Source of the DNA: Omphiscola glabra
Lineage: Eukaryota; Mollusca; Gastropoda; Lymnaeidae
Direction: 5' to 3'
Assembly: GCA_964017045.1 (NCBI GenBank)
Contig: OZ024799.1
Location: 30,329,596-30,393,595, forward strand
Length of the DNA: 64,000 bases
Shown: in pieces, positions 1 through 14,200 of the stretch
Layout of the letters: every line of letters starts with the position of its first letter
Position numbering within the stretch: the first letter of the stretch is position 1
Program-made: the position numbers and the translations under genes
The notes under the pieces: generated by a model
The model's database searches: none
Seen by the model: the letters and a program-made list of their open reading frames with translations, nothing else
Told to the model about the DNA's origin: nothing

Positions 1-2835
1 TGTAATTGCCCGCTAACGTGCGTACAAATTTAAGAAAACATCACAGTAGATAAGACCAAATTTCCACATTGTTGTCAATCAGTTTGATACCGTCTGTGTT
101 TGTTTTTTTGTTGTTTTTTTATGTTGTTTTTTTGTTACAGTTTTTTAGACGTATTTCGGCTAAATAAAGAACACTATTAGAGTCTGTAAATAATGATACG
201 GCAAGATTCTTATATAATTTAAAACTTCGAGTCTCAGACTCAAGGACCTTGGTCAAAAGGAGATTCTAATCTACAGGTCGATTCCTAACAAACTTCAAAC
301 ATTGCGTTTCATTCGTACGTCCTTTTTGAAATCCCGTATTGTCATTTCAAAAGAACACTGTCGTGGAGACCTTGACTTAACCTACATCTCCTTACCATTG
401 ATGACCTGGTGGCAACGGCTTGTTAGTCTAATTAATAGATCTATTTGCGTGGGGGTATGGCCAGGGACATAAAGTTTAATTTAAATTATGGACGATCACG
501 AACGTTTACATGCTTCCCGGTACATAGAAGAAATCGGACCTAGATACAACACACCTAGGCTTCAAGCAATATCAACACTACCACTTACAACAAATGTACA
601 GTATACGAAATAAATACTGCAATAACAGTTATCCTATCCATTTATTATGGTTTCCACTTATTTAAGTAAAACACCTTTTCTACAAATTTTTCGACACAAG
701 ATAACGCTTAAAACTTTATCTGAAACAGATGAATGGAAAGATTTACTATGAAGGTTTCGACAGTATAAAATAGAAATCAACGTCAATTTCTAATCTTCCG
801 TCTTCTTAGGTTTTTTTTTTTTTTTTTTTGTCTTTTCTTACGAAAATGCTCACATACAAACACATTTTCTACTGAAGAGAGGAACCCTTTTCTTCTGAAA
901 ATAATTTGAGGAACACCGCTCCTGTCGATAGAGAGGAACAGTTTCAATGGGGGAAAAAATATGCGCAAACGTTACATTCGCAATCACGTGCTGTCTTCAG
1001 TTGATACACGATACGTATGCACGCTTTCAACTCTAGGAGGTGAAGTTGGTCCTGTTACGGCATGAGGAAAATTATCTTCTTTAGTGCGGCAATAAAACAA
1101 GATGTCCGATAACAAAACTTATCCAACTGTGACGCAGAAATATTATCTTACGGAAACTGTAATCGTACACCTATTATCACACTTCTACGGGTTATTGTAG
1201 GAATCTAAGAGATATAACGGCAACATACTTTAACGTTTTTTTAAATGAATAAAATTCAGTATGTCTTACTAAATGTTTAAAGGTCATGGGTAAAGTAAAA
1301 ATACATTATTATATGCGGTGTGGCTAGATATTTCGTCTTATGATAGAAGCACCATTAAAAGCACTTAAATTGCATCTCATTGGTTTATAAAATAATCTTC
1401 ACGTAGTACTTGAACGCTGAAACTAGCACAGAACCACCAGTCTTCTCAATTAAACACACACACATACACAGAGAAAGGATATGAGTTTTAAATTTAGACA
1501 AAATACCCAAAATATATCATGTACAATCATGTCCCATTGAGTTATTACATCGGGATGCTCCCCTAGATTAGCCAAGTGACGTTTTCAACAGTCTGGTACA
1601 ACGTTTGCGACGAGGCATCTCGACGTGCATAAATATAACGATTTTGATTACAAGAAATATGTTCAGAGACGGATTCTTGCATCCCATTGTTTGTGCTGTT
1701 TCATTTTCTTTCCAAGTTGCGTCATTGTCCCTATGGCAGAGCAAACAACAGATGTTTAAGTGTTTTCCTGTGGGTCATCGTCCCTGCTACTGGTTGACAC
1801 CGGGTTTTTTTTCCCCCAGGACATTTAAAAAGGTCAAAGTGACCTCAGTAAAAATATTTAACAGCACAAAGGACCATTGATACCTGCACTATGTATACAC
1901 ATAGCTTGAACCTTGCACCTTGGGTATTATAACACATGCATTGAAGAAGAAAGAGAAAAAATGTCATGCATACAGGCCCAATATGTTGCTAGCATTACTT
2001 GTTAATCCAGATCCATGCCGATAAACATACAGCTTTTATGGATAATCCAGTTAATACCCCGCGCCTCTAATCCCAACCTCACTTCTCTACGCTGCATTAT
2101 CGTGGTGCTCTTCTAATTTATACCAAACTATAGCGCTCTTGTTCTTTTCTGAAGAGGTCAGCATATTTCAAGAGTCGCTGAGAAAATTTCAAGGACAATT
2201 TTTGTATGAAGTTTAATAAATGTTCATCCGCACTTAACTTTTAACAAAATGCATGTACGCTGTATGCGTTTGTATCTTGCTGAACATTACGACAGAGCTG
2301 GTCTTTCCAAAGACGAATTACCAGTAATTTAGGATGCAGTCAGCTAGAAACGGTTTCGGAATATCTGCCTCCGCTCGCTCACCCTCACCTATTCGTTAAA
2401 TAAAAGCATCACTAACAGTCAACACGATAGCCAGCAATGAAATTCCTCCGCCTCAAATTTTGCTGTGATCAACGGTTCCCAAACATGAACAGCGGGGTTT
2501 TCTGATCGCAACAGTTCTCTCAAACATTTTACAATTCACGAAAAGACAAATCATTTTCTCTATAGCAAAGCGTGAGCATACTATACTTACTCATATTGAT
2601 ATTTATCGACTGAGCTGTTATTTTGAATTTGCAGAGAAATTAAATGGAAAGCATTTACAAGAATGTATAATCATTATTTACATAAACTCTGGCTTAACTG
2701 GGTGCAAGTTTTTTTTTACACCGAGTCCGGGTATTTTGAGAAAATACTCCGTGGATCCAAGTATTACAAAAAGAGTTAGCTTCTCATTTTCTATATTATA
2801 TACAGGCCTATAAACAATATGCCTAAAGACAGTCT

Positions 2836-2975
2836 TACCTACCTAGCGGCCTTTAAAAAGTTCTACAGAAAGACCTACACCCACCCTACCTAGCGGCATT
2901 TAAACAAGTCCTACAGAAAGTCCTACATCCCACCTGCCGGCTTTTTAACAATAGGCCTACCGACAGTCCTATATC
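2836..2975. repeat. Degenerate triplication, unit about 47 bp
   Basis: Three diverged units share the pattern ACCTAGCGGCNTTTAAA, then GTCCTACAGAAAGTCCTACA. Copies differ by several substitutions and small indels, so this is an old tandem duplication. Confidence 0.55.
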
Positions 2976-5412
2976 GTATTAAAATGTTATTCGCCTCCCA
3001 CTTTAGAAAAAAAATTGAACTAATTACCTGATTCAATCATCATGCATGACGCTCGCTGCGTGACAGCCTTTTTTCACTCGGTATTATTGATGGATTTGGG
3101 GGAAGGGCGGTTTTGAAGCGGAAGCAGGACACCCGAAGCAAAATATGATATATTCAACTGAAAGTAGCTATGGGACCTACAAAATGTTGCATATATGCGT
3201 TTATTTCTTCCAAAGCTCAATAATGCGTCTTCAGACTTGTCTGCGTTACCTCACCTAGAAGACTTATTTTTAAAATGCATTGGACAAGAAAGCAGGAGGA
3301 AAATGAAACAGCTGCATAAACCATATTTTCAGTACTTGTCCTTGACTAAGTTCACCCTGATCCCGTTTTCCCATACAAATTGGCCCGTATCATGTGTACC
3401 ATCAAGGGTCTGTCCATATTTGCACAAGTGATCCCTGGTAGTAGATCATTGCACGCCATTATTATGTTAAGAGGAAAACGCGACACTGGAGCTTGTTAGG
3501 CGGGTAATGATATGTGTTCCGACAAACTGTTTTCTTTTATAAAATATAACGCCGTACTCCAGTTTAAATAACAATGGCGGATCCCCTCAGTTAAGTTGTT
3601 TGCTTTTACTTTACACAGACGTCGACATGTAAACTTTAGTTATTTCATTTATATATATGTGTGTGTGTGTGTATTTTCTTAATGTTTAAAGCAAATAATT
3701 TTCTTGCACGTGGTAACTGGGCAATGAGGGAGAGGAATATTTCAAGGTCGATTTTTGCCCAAAGATTTGACCAACCAAGAATTTGGTGGTTTTCACATCC
3801 CGTCAAAGCTGTGGCATTAAACTCTTTCTTTTTCTACTGAATATAAAACGGTGGCATCGTACAATTATTCAAAGAAATAAAAATGTGCCATGCGAGACAC
3901 GATCCACAAGCCAAAGCATTATGCAAATCTCCAAGCACACTCAACCAAAACAGAGGCATAGAATTCAGTCCAGCGTGCACAATAACAAGCAGTTGTTGAC
4001 CTGCATTCTTGTACACATGTGTATTAACACAAGTAAGACACAGACGTGAGCTTATGTGCTACCCTTGCACCATTAACATACCATCATCTCAAGTCCGTAT
4101 TGATGGGTATTAAAGGTAAAATTAGCATGAAAGCCACTCATACAACAAGTTTTGTATCGCCGTATAATGAAGTAAGAACTCGGTTATAAATGAAATAATC
4201 TGGCAGTGCTATCAATTTCATGGATTGGTGACAACCATGATGGATGGGGTCGGGGGGGGGGGGGGGGTGACCGAGTTAATGAGGCGAACGAAATTTCGAT
4301 CTAAGTCAGGGTTTGATATTTCCACTTGATCACAAAATGTATGTGGCCTCGCCTATACCACACCCCTGGACTTACAGGACATTCAAAGTTTAATCTGCAA
4401 AATGAAATGTGATTGTATGCCAACTCTTTTATATTCAAACTATTTTTTTAAGCAAGAGACTAATGTGGTTTTTTTTAATCCAATAAAATCTCCTCTGACT
4501 CTGTATACCACTATTTATATTTTAAACGTATCTGTCGTATCAAAGCTCCCCCGAATCCCCAGCTATGTAACTAGACGGCACTCCTAGGAGTAACGTGGAT
4601 TACGGCCCACTAATCTAGGCAGATGTCTCTGGTTAATATAATAACTGTCGTTGAAGACGTTATAACCGTTACACCACAACATAAAAATCAAAGTTATTTA
4701 AGGCCAGTTAAGAAACAAGAGAAAATCATTCTTAAGAGTTGTTCGTCTCAATGACTTTTTTAAAATTAATTTTTTTTTGGTGGAAATATCGATTATCTAT
4801 AGTAAACGGCAATGAATGAAAACTTTATGTTTACAGCTTCAACGTGTTCCTATTTAAGGCAGACAAGATCGAAAGCTGCTGGAATAACAGACTCTCAGAA
4901 AGTACGACAAACTTAGTAGCTATGACTTGTTATTAAAAATCGACAGCCAACACTCCACTACGCCGGCCTCATTCACATTTGAAAAGTTGACTAACGGACC
5001 GGTGGATTAACGTTGACTTTAAATGGTGTCCTTATAAGGGAGTTTTGTGTCTAAATAGGTCAAAGCCAAGGAGAAATAGAGAGGCGATGTGTAAGACGTG
5101 GTTGTGGTGGCGAAGCACTTTTTTTCTTCTTTAAAATATTGTTTAAGGACCCAAAGATAGGAACCAATGAAGTAGTGTTAATATTTTTTTTAAATTGAAA
5201 AGTTTAATGCTTAAAATTCAAATCCTAGGTTGGGGTGGGGGCGGCTTGGAGTGGGGGTAATCTTTGTTCTGACGTCAGATTTTAGGTAGAGTGTAGAAAG
5301 ACAGCGTGTTTTCTAGTCTAGGGCTTAACAGGAAGAAGGCTAGGATGGTATCGCCATGATGATGATAGAAATATTTATTAAAATAATATGCATACATGTT
5401 ACTGGGTTAGGG

Positions 5413-6008
5413 CAGTGGTTCTAAACCTGTGGGTCACGACCCCCTTGTTTTTTTTCTTACTTGAATTTTTATTTTAAAGTTTAAATATTATTTACAGCGA
5501 TGTGGCTAGTTTCTTATTGTTACCACACTCTGACTTCACTATAGCTACATTTTTAAACATGTTTAATGATTCATTCGGTAGATGTTGGCTACTAATTAAC
5601 GATAATGGTTTGGCAGTTTCTTACCATATGTTAAATGTTACATTATATGTGATTTTAATTTTGTTGTTGTTTGTCTTTTCATTGTTGATTAGTGTGTGTG
5701 CCCACACTTAAAAGTTGGCAGCTTCCACTCAAAACTATAATCAGGTGTGTGAATTTTAAAAATATTCTGGGGATCGACCCACAGACCCCCTCTACACCAC
5801 CCCCACCCCCGTAGCCGTTAGTTCTGCTTCCTTCCACCCTCGATCAAAATGACACGGCCAAAGCTTTTAATCTAAACTATTAAAAAGCCCTGCCTCACTA
5901 TTTCTCAAAAATTGTTTCTATATTTAAGTTAAAATTATGGTTGTGGGTCGCCACAACTTGGCAAGGTCCACAAAGGGGTCATGGTACTAAGAAGATTGAG
6001 AACCGCTG
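5413..6008. mobile_element. Older, degenerate hAT element related to the SPIN-like copy
   Basis: The left end reads CAGTGGTTCTAAACCTGTGGG and the right end is the complement of CAGCGGTTCTCAATCTTC, so the termini match those of the element at 6432-6627 with several mismatches. Near the right end the phrase GGGTCGCCACAACTTGG is also shared. The flanking 8-mers ggttaggg and ggttaagc agree at 6 of 8 positions, a decayed duplication. It is about 600 bp long, three times the younger copy, but the interior contains no convincing transposase. The A+T-rich core with open frames at 5502-5711 is probably filler. The mismatches suggest an older insertion. Confidence 0.7.
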
Positions 6009-6431
6009 GGTTAAGCTTATATTATTTTAAGCTGGTGTAAAATAAAACTGCACCCAGCTCAGCCCTACCAACAAGGAGGTGGTGGGATGTGAAGGTTATG
6101 TGGAAGCTATGGGAAGCTATGGGATGGGATATCCGCCAACCTGTTAATTCAATCCAACCAACTATTCACGCACTGTTTACTTCTATATAAAAATGAACCA
6201 CGGGGGGAAAGCCCATAACACGTGAGGGTCACACATACATACTTTGAAGTCTGTATCTTTACGGGGTGGGTTGCTCAGCGAAGTCTTGTACTGTAGTAAA
6301 ATATTGGGAAGGGGTATTTGACTTGGCTTAACTTTACATAGTGCTTAATTTGGGACAGTCATCTACGTCGTTGCATATTGCATGCTTTGGCAATTACAGT
6401 ATCTAATTTTAAAACATTTCATCTACTAAAA

Positions 6432-6627
6432 CAGTGGTTCTCAACCTGTGGGTCGCGACCCCTTTAGGGGTCGAACTACCGCTTTCCAGGGGTCGCCTAA
6501 GACCATCGGAAAACACATGCACTCCACAGTTATGAAGTAGCAAAGAAAATACTTTTGTGGTTTGGGTCACCACAACAAGAGGAACTGTATTAAGGGGTCG
6601 CGGCATTAGGAAGGTTGAGAACCACTG
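6432..6627. mobile_element. SPIN-like hAT (Buster-type) non-autonomous element, intact ends and TSD
   Basis: This 196-bp element starts CAGTGGTTCTCAACCT and ends with the complement GGTTGAGAACCACTG, and is flanked by a perfect 8-bp duplication tactaaaa (6424-6431 and 6628-6635). The central TA of the duplication fits the nnnTAnnn preference of Buster-type hAT elements. The subterminal sequence (GTGGGTCGCGACCCC, then GGGGTCGCCTAAGACCATCGG, and near the other end GGTCACCACAACA and GGAACTGTATTAA) closely matches what I recall of the SPIN (Space Invader) MITE consensus known from several tetrapods and reported by horizontal transfer in a few invertebrates, including a pond snail. It has no transposase and depended on an autonomous partner. 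The identification with SPIN rests on memory; the hAT class itself is directly visible. Confidence 0.88.
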
Positions 6628-9600
6628 TACTAAAAAGTCTCACACTGGAGAAATGCAAAGCGGAAATAACGCGTTTGGACTTACGATGCAAATATTTATT
6701 TAAACTAAATTATGCTTTTAAATAAAGGAGGGGGGAACTGGATAAAACAATAGGCAACACACTTGTCTAATGATCAGTAACCACCGACGACATTGAATAG
6801 AGTTCGTAAGTGATTTATATTGTCCCCAATGAACGACAATAGTTCTACTACACACCATGATTATACAGGAATGACAAGCCCCAAGAAGTACTGTCGACGC
6901 CCCTCCTGTGTTATCACTGGTCTCAGGTAACGGTGGCTCCACTTGATGGTCTACTGAAAAGTGGTCATTGTGTCCGTACAATGGGGCCACAAAACCAAGG
7001 GGTCGGGCGATAGGAATGTTATCCCTGCCCCATTCAGTAAAAGACATACAATCTAGCTTCATAAGCAAATTGGCTGATTAACTTCCCAACCCCCGGCTCT
7101 AATCTATTGTATCGGTCCGATTGTTATGGCCATTTAAGCTGGAGGGAAATCCTTACCATCGGGGACAGGAGTCATTAGTGTTGTATTAACAAAGGTTTTT
7201 TATTTTTTATTTCATGTTGTATATTTTATTATATGTATTATTTTTTCCTTTTTCTTGGGGGGGGGGGGGGGGGGGTTTACAGATATCAGTACCATTAATG
7301 TAAATTTATAGACATTCATTAAAGAAACGTACCACTAAGACAAATACACGTTGACACGAACGTACTCTATAACTCTTTGTTGGGCTAAACTGGTAAATGT
7401 TTGTCATCATTTAGATATATAGCTAAACATTAACTCAATTATTATTATCGTTAAACAAACACCACCTATTCGGATACGATCGTATCAGATAATATGTTAG
7501 GTTATGGTTTGAGAGAGAGAGAGAGAGGGTGGGTGGGGTGGGAGAGAGAAACAAGCCGACTCTGAACATACGACATGGACAACTCCATTTAGAGACGGCT
7601 TAGAAAGCCCCAATTTTCACTCGAATGCAACAGTACAATTAATGTCTGTGCAATGTTAGTTCGTGTGCAGTGCATGCCGTTGGTAAAGTATTGCCAGTTA
7701 CAAATATTGTTCGAGTTCTAATCGTCATTTCTGACAAGAAAAGATTATAACTGTGACAAGGGCGGTAAATCGGGAAGGTCGTGGAAAGTGTTATCTCTTT
7801 GGACGTCATTGTCGATACGTCATTACACAACGGAAATCTATGTGGGTGTCATCCTGTGGATTAACCCCCCCCCCCCCACCCCCCATTACCTGGAGAAAAA
7901 AATTAGACAAGGACTTTTCATTCCTTTTATCAGTAATATCAAGGGTAGTGGTTTTATAAAGTGGGTACTTTGCTCAGACTTGTTTGTACTGGAAATAATG
8001 TGCTCAACCGGACAGTATCTAAATATCTCATTCAAACTTGTCAGGCGTATATCTGAAACGTGAAGGCTAACCTCGGGTCTAGATCAGCCACTTTGAACTG
8101 TAAACTGCCCGTCCAACAGACTAATGGACTACTTCAGTAAGGGCTGAAGGAACAGACAGCCAAGAAAATTTAGTTCAAGTCAGAAACTGTAAGAGCATTT
8201 AATGGCAGAGCACACATTTAAAAAAAAAAAAAATACATGTAAATCATGCTAGTCCCAATGCAAACCACTATATTTTAGAGATTCTTTCAGTGGAAATGCT
8301 ATGCACATATCGACACTTTAAATATTAGCGTCATACCGTGGAGACCAGTAATTGCACTGAAAAAAGAAACATCCATATCTCAATAAACCTACACTTCTCT
8401 CTGATATCTCCACTAATCATGCATCAATAAGGCTCCGTAATGAACATTTAAAAAGTACAACATACACTAGACATTTATTAATTTACAACTGAATGAACTT
8501 CAATCGACTTTAAAATATCAGTAAAGTTCTGAACTACATCAACAAGAAACACTGAAACCAAATACTATACAGATAAAACTAAAACAACGACGTACACGAT
8601 GCAATAAACGTGTGGGGAAAATCGCAATTTGTCTATATTATTTTCTTTAACACTGTTCTTTAAAACACTGATTAACTTAATACAGATGAGGTCCGTTTGG
8701 GGAGTAAAAGACCAACTTCTACTATAGTAAAGTTCAAGGAGGTCTAACTAAAATAATAAACGCATTCAAGAGTACTTTAAAATAGTGGCACTGTGATGGT
8801 TTCCCGGAAGCTGTGGTTTACAACTAAATACTATATCCTGCTTAACCTCGGTGGTACGAACGTATAAATGGCATTAACTCCCACGGTACAAAGCTTTGTC
8901 GACACGTCGGTGTGGCAAGAACTTTGACCTGGTAACAACAATTTGGCAATTTCCTCTATTCATAATATACATGTACTATATATGAATCACGGCTATTTCG
9001 CTCCTCCACTGGTATCTTCCAAATAGTTATTGCACTGTCCTGACGTGGATAAGTAGTGTAAGAGGAACGGGCTCTGTGGGGCTGACTTATCAGGAGATTA
9101 TCTACAGAGTCATACACATCTAATGGATTTAATACTATGTCAGATTACTTTGATGAACAACATAAATGAGGATATTTTGTGAAAAATATTTCAACCATCC
9201 ATAGATAAATCATTTAGAATTCCTACAATCAATTGTATCACCATTGCCCTCCCCTGGGTCCGTCAATAAAAGCAACTTGGGTCACCAAAACACGAGTTGA
9301 TGAATCGGTTAACATTTAAGTTCCTCGTCAACATTTCTCGTCGTCCATGTTTTTCATAAATGTTGAATTTAAATTCATGAACGCACATGTTTATGTACCT
9401 TAGATTTGACAGCAATCAGGACAAATACTTGTTAGTTTGGGGCTAGTCTCATCGTGTCAGGTTTAATATGGTACACTCTTATGCTTACAGCACCTTAACG
9501 CCTACTGGCTGACAGCTACATCTTTAAGCAAGCTTGCGCGTCATTCAGAATGTCTCGACAACATAGTTCTCCATGCTCTAATTGTTAATATAATGTATGT

Positions 9601-11007
9601 TTTAAGTGTCACTGAAGCGGGTCCAGGATTGCTGACATCGCATGAAGAGTTGTTCAAAAGTGCGGATTAGTTAATGCTAGAAGAAATGTGAATATATGAC
9701 ACAGTGATACAGTATAACTGAGAGTGTGTCTAAGCACCCGGAAAGATGCCAATAGAATTGCCCTTCGCTATTACAACCCATTAGCTATAATATAGACATA
9801 AGACCAACAGTACTTCAGCCCCCCCCCCCCCCCCGAATATGATATGGCCCGGCCACTTCGCCGGTGACTTACAATCAATGGGAAGTATTTGCATACCATC
9901 CGATTTACCACAGACGGTACAGGGGAATGTCTTTTTCTCAGAAATAAAGTTCAAACGTAATTTTAATCATACTCATTATAAAATAGAGTGTGTTGTTGCT
10001 TTAGGCTCCAATGGTTCTCAATATTCATACTCAGAAAAATACTTCTGTAGTTAATGTTAAATGAGAGCGATTTGGAGACTGTACCATGATAATATTGTAA
10101 GAGAGGCCACGGTGATAACAATATAGTTATAATTTTCAATAACACCCGCTATTTACAGCATTAAAAAGGAGCCAGGTTAACCTTTCGTCCATAGCACATT
10201 TAATCATGTTTATGACAGGCCTTGAATCAAAGACTTTGATCTTGCCGGCGAACTATAGTTAAATAAAGTTAAACTCACGAATGCGAAAAAAATACACTTC
10301 AACAGAAATGAGCAAGGTCATTCAATATCTTATGTTTAGAAGTGCGAGTGGCGCTACTGTAGCTAGCAATCATTCGAAGTTTAAGCCTGGCATTTGAAAA
10401 TTGACATCACGTTTGCATAATATAGCGTTCCCCATTGCTTAGCAAGTTGAAGTAAAGATGAAAATAAGCCTCACCGGAGGCCCCCCCAAAGCGCTACCGT
10501 AATGTAATCTGTAGCAAGCAGGGACCCTGTGGCTTTTCCTGTGTGGTGATTCTTTAACACAATGGCTCTATCTGCACCCGAGGACAAGCAACACATAAAC
10601 ATATACCCACCCGAACATGGGGGAAGATCATTGTATATTATTTAATTAAAGACATTGCTAGCTTGAAACCAACTGCAAGAATTACGCACCACTTTGCACG
10701 TTAAATTTATTTTCAGTTGGATTTCATAATAAAATAAATATCTTATTAAAAACTTTACGGCAAGCTATGGTATTGAACTAAAGTTGAGAAGCTCTGCTGC
10801 AAATCTAAGCTGAACTTTGGAATAGTGTGTTAACCTCTAGCAGCGACCTTTTCTCTCAGAAATCTATTAAAATCACGTATGAAATTTTGTAGACTGGGTC
10901 AGATGATTATATCATATTCTAGAACATACCTTCGATTTAACGTGGTCTGTATGCCTTAAATGCTAAACTGAATGTACTATCCTTAATTTCTTGTTTATAA
11001 TTTGACC

Positions 11008-11235
11008 GCAGTCTCCCACATACTATGCAGTCTCCCCCATACTATGCAGTCTCCCCCATAATATGCAGTCTCCCCCATACTATGCAGTCTCCCCCATACT
11101 ATGCAGTCTCCCCCATACTATGCAGTCTCCCCCATACTATGCAGTCTCCCCCATACTATGCAGTCTCCCCCATACTATGCAGTCTCCCCCATACTATGCA
11201 GTCTCCCCCATACTATGCAGTCTCCCCCATACTAT
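11008..11235. repeat. Minisatellite, 19-bp unit x 12
   Basis: Twelve nearly identical copies of GCAGTCTCCCCCATACTAT fill 228 bp exactly. Only the first (CCACAT) and third (ATAATATG) copies show changes. The homogeneity implies recent expansion. Open frames across it are repeat artefacts. Confidence 0.97.
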
Positions 11236-14200
11236 TCGATGTAACATTAAATGCGATGGTGTTACAGGATTAAGCAAATGAACTGTTTGTTTTTTATTAA
11301 ATCTGGACTTGTTACCTTACATAAATGATAACGGATACAATTTTAGGGTGTGCGTTAAATAAATAAAACTCTATTTATAAACCCCAGAATAAGGCACCGG
11401 TTTGTCAAGTAGTTAGTTCAGTAGGAACATCCCTGACTGGACACCTTTAGTCATGTTTCCCACCAACATCGGCCTTATTCAAACATTGGCTTGTGGAGGG
11501 CTATTGAACTCCTGTTCAGCTTTTTCATTAGGCTCTCCTCCAAAGACTTCAAACGAACGGTGTGCAAAATAGTTAGAGAACATTTTTTTAGGCGAAAGGT
11601 CATTTATAATAATCATAAATGTGAATTACACGGAACGTATACAAACGTTTGGATAGATGATGACACGGGCGATAAACTGAATTAGTAGACGTGAATAATG
11701 TATTTGCTCCCATATTCCACTCACCCAGATGATATATGTGCCATTTACATCACCGATTTTCTTAATGTTTTTGATCCTATATATTTAAAAACCCCTATAT
11801 GATGGGGACGTAGAAAGAGCCGTGTCAGTCAATGTCTAAATTTGTCCACGTTAGTTTAGTGTACAAATTACTACGTCCATGTGTTATGTTTCTAAATTGA
11901 AGTTTTACCACCCTACAACATCGTGTTCAATTATAAATACAGTTAAAAAATTAGACCGTGAGCGGGGGGGGGGGGGGGGGACGAAGGGAAAAAAAGAAAG
12001 AAAGAAAAAATGCAAATGAGGACAATTTGCACTGACCCAAAGCACGAAAAATGCCTAACTCTAATATAAATTATATGGTGTCGAATGAGGTCATATTCAG
12101 TCTTCCTATTGTAAACGTCCATGCTTAAAGATCAAGCGATGAGGGTTGACAACACCCCAAAATATATATATATTTAAATAAAGGAAGTGACGCAAAAAGT
12201 CCAGTCAGTTTCATGAAAACGCAACAAGCTGACAGTATTGTAAAATGTTCAAGAAAGATAACAATACTGCAAGCCCGACCAACTATTTGATTACTGACGA
12301 CCACCTGTCACATTGTACATTATGCATAAACAAATCGATATTAACCATTAGAAATTCACTGTTTGAACCTTCAGCTTATAGTTTGCACATTTTGAGATTC
12401 CAAAAGGCGAGATCAAGAGTAGGAAATGACAACAACAGTAAACAAACACACACAAACAACAACACTCCTATTGAGCCTATTACTCTAGCTAACTTGTAAA
12501 GGCATGGGAAAACACCAACATAACTAAGACTGTAAATATCAATGCTACCGGCCTTGGGTCCCTCCCTATCTGTGACACCTAAATATTATTCGTAATTCCA
12601 TGTACGTGGCATGGATAAACTAAAAAGCTATGGAGACTTGACGGGGAGAAAATCGCCATTAATAGTAGCGACTTCCGAGCGTCACTTATCTCTAAATGTT
12701 TACCATACGTTCATAAAGAATACCTCACCTAGCACAATTTTCCACCTCGACACCCCCATAAGCTTAGACACTGTTCACGGTAACGATCACTGATTTTGGA
12801 GAATCGTATAATTAGGGTTTGTTTTTACATGGAAGGGATTCGGCTTTGAAACCTTCATACATTTACTTTCAATAAGGAGGAAAACACGAAAAATGGAGCG
12901 TCCCTTTATTTATATGAACGATTTTTTTGAATAAGATAATAAAAAAATATCACCGTCATATGTGTTTTTTTATGTTTAGAAAACATTCCTTAACATGTAA
13001 TCAAAATAAATCTAAACAATGTAAAGTTCGTCTGTATCCTAGGCATAAAGACTTGAATAGTACCCTCGGAAAAATAAGAGTTCACGGTTTGCTGACTGGC
13101 TGGCTTAAGAAAGGACCAACCGGACGAGTTTTCGCAAATTGCCAAACCCTAAAATATTTTCATTTCCATTAATCATGAGAGGGTTGTTTTCCTGCCAGCT
13201 AAAAAAAAAAAGGAGACCACACTTTTTTCCTAATAAGGTATTCATGTATACATTTCTGTTGTCCATCCCATTGTCTCTTTCCTGGTTTTAGTTTGCGACA
13301 TTATCTGAAAAATTATTAAACCACAAAGCAAAGCAACAAACTTCTGAGCCAACAAAACTTGAGCACTTGAAGCCAGTAAACACAAATTTACACTAAATAG
13401 TAAATACATGTTAATCATATTTATTTATCAGGTCACAATGGTAGAAAGCCAAATAGCATGTGTTAATCTTACATGTTATGTATATTGATTTTGTTGTCCC
13501 CAGTTGTCATCCCCAAGCTCCCATTGGCCTTAGAATTTCAACTCTAAAATCTTATATCGAGGCGTGGCTAGGAATATTTATATATCAAAACTACTTCAGA
13601 GCATTCCATATCTAACAGAGAAGAGATTAGGGAGCTGAACAGTTCCCTCCCCACTTCAACCCTATACCTTAAACTGAAATAGTACAACCCACTTATCACA
13701 CTCTAAATTTCACCTTGTAAATCAATGGCCCACCAACAGGCAAGTTGGTATTTAAAGTAGGTCACAAGAAAAGTCACCAGAGATAAGCTCTAACATACCG
13801 GATGTACCAGGGTGTCTGGTATCAAGAGTACTTACAGGTATATAATTTTTTAAGTACTGGTAAAGCTTTTATGAAAAAAATTTCGACTGGTTGTTCAATG
13901 CGACACACTCATTATATAAGAAGGCAGTAATTGAGGACAGTCATAACACCACAGTACTTGTTCACCTAAACTTGCAGACTTCTTTACTATAAAACTATTA
14001 TACTATTTTAATTGTTTAAACATTTCTTTTCTATGTTTTTCTATACTCCTCTGTACTAATTAGTTAAACTTCATAAATACACCAAAATTTTTATCACCGC
14101 CAAAAGATACAAAAGCTCAAGATTACTTTTGTATACATAATTATATTTTCATGATAGCAGTGAATATCTGCTCATTCATGCTATAAACAATGCTGAGAGC

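Noticed and set aside
5401..5412. GGTTAGGG, telomere-like hexamer
   Set aside because: Single occurrence; it is the target duplication flank of the hAT element.
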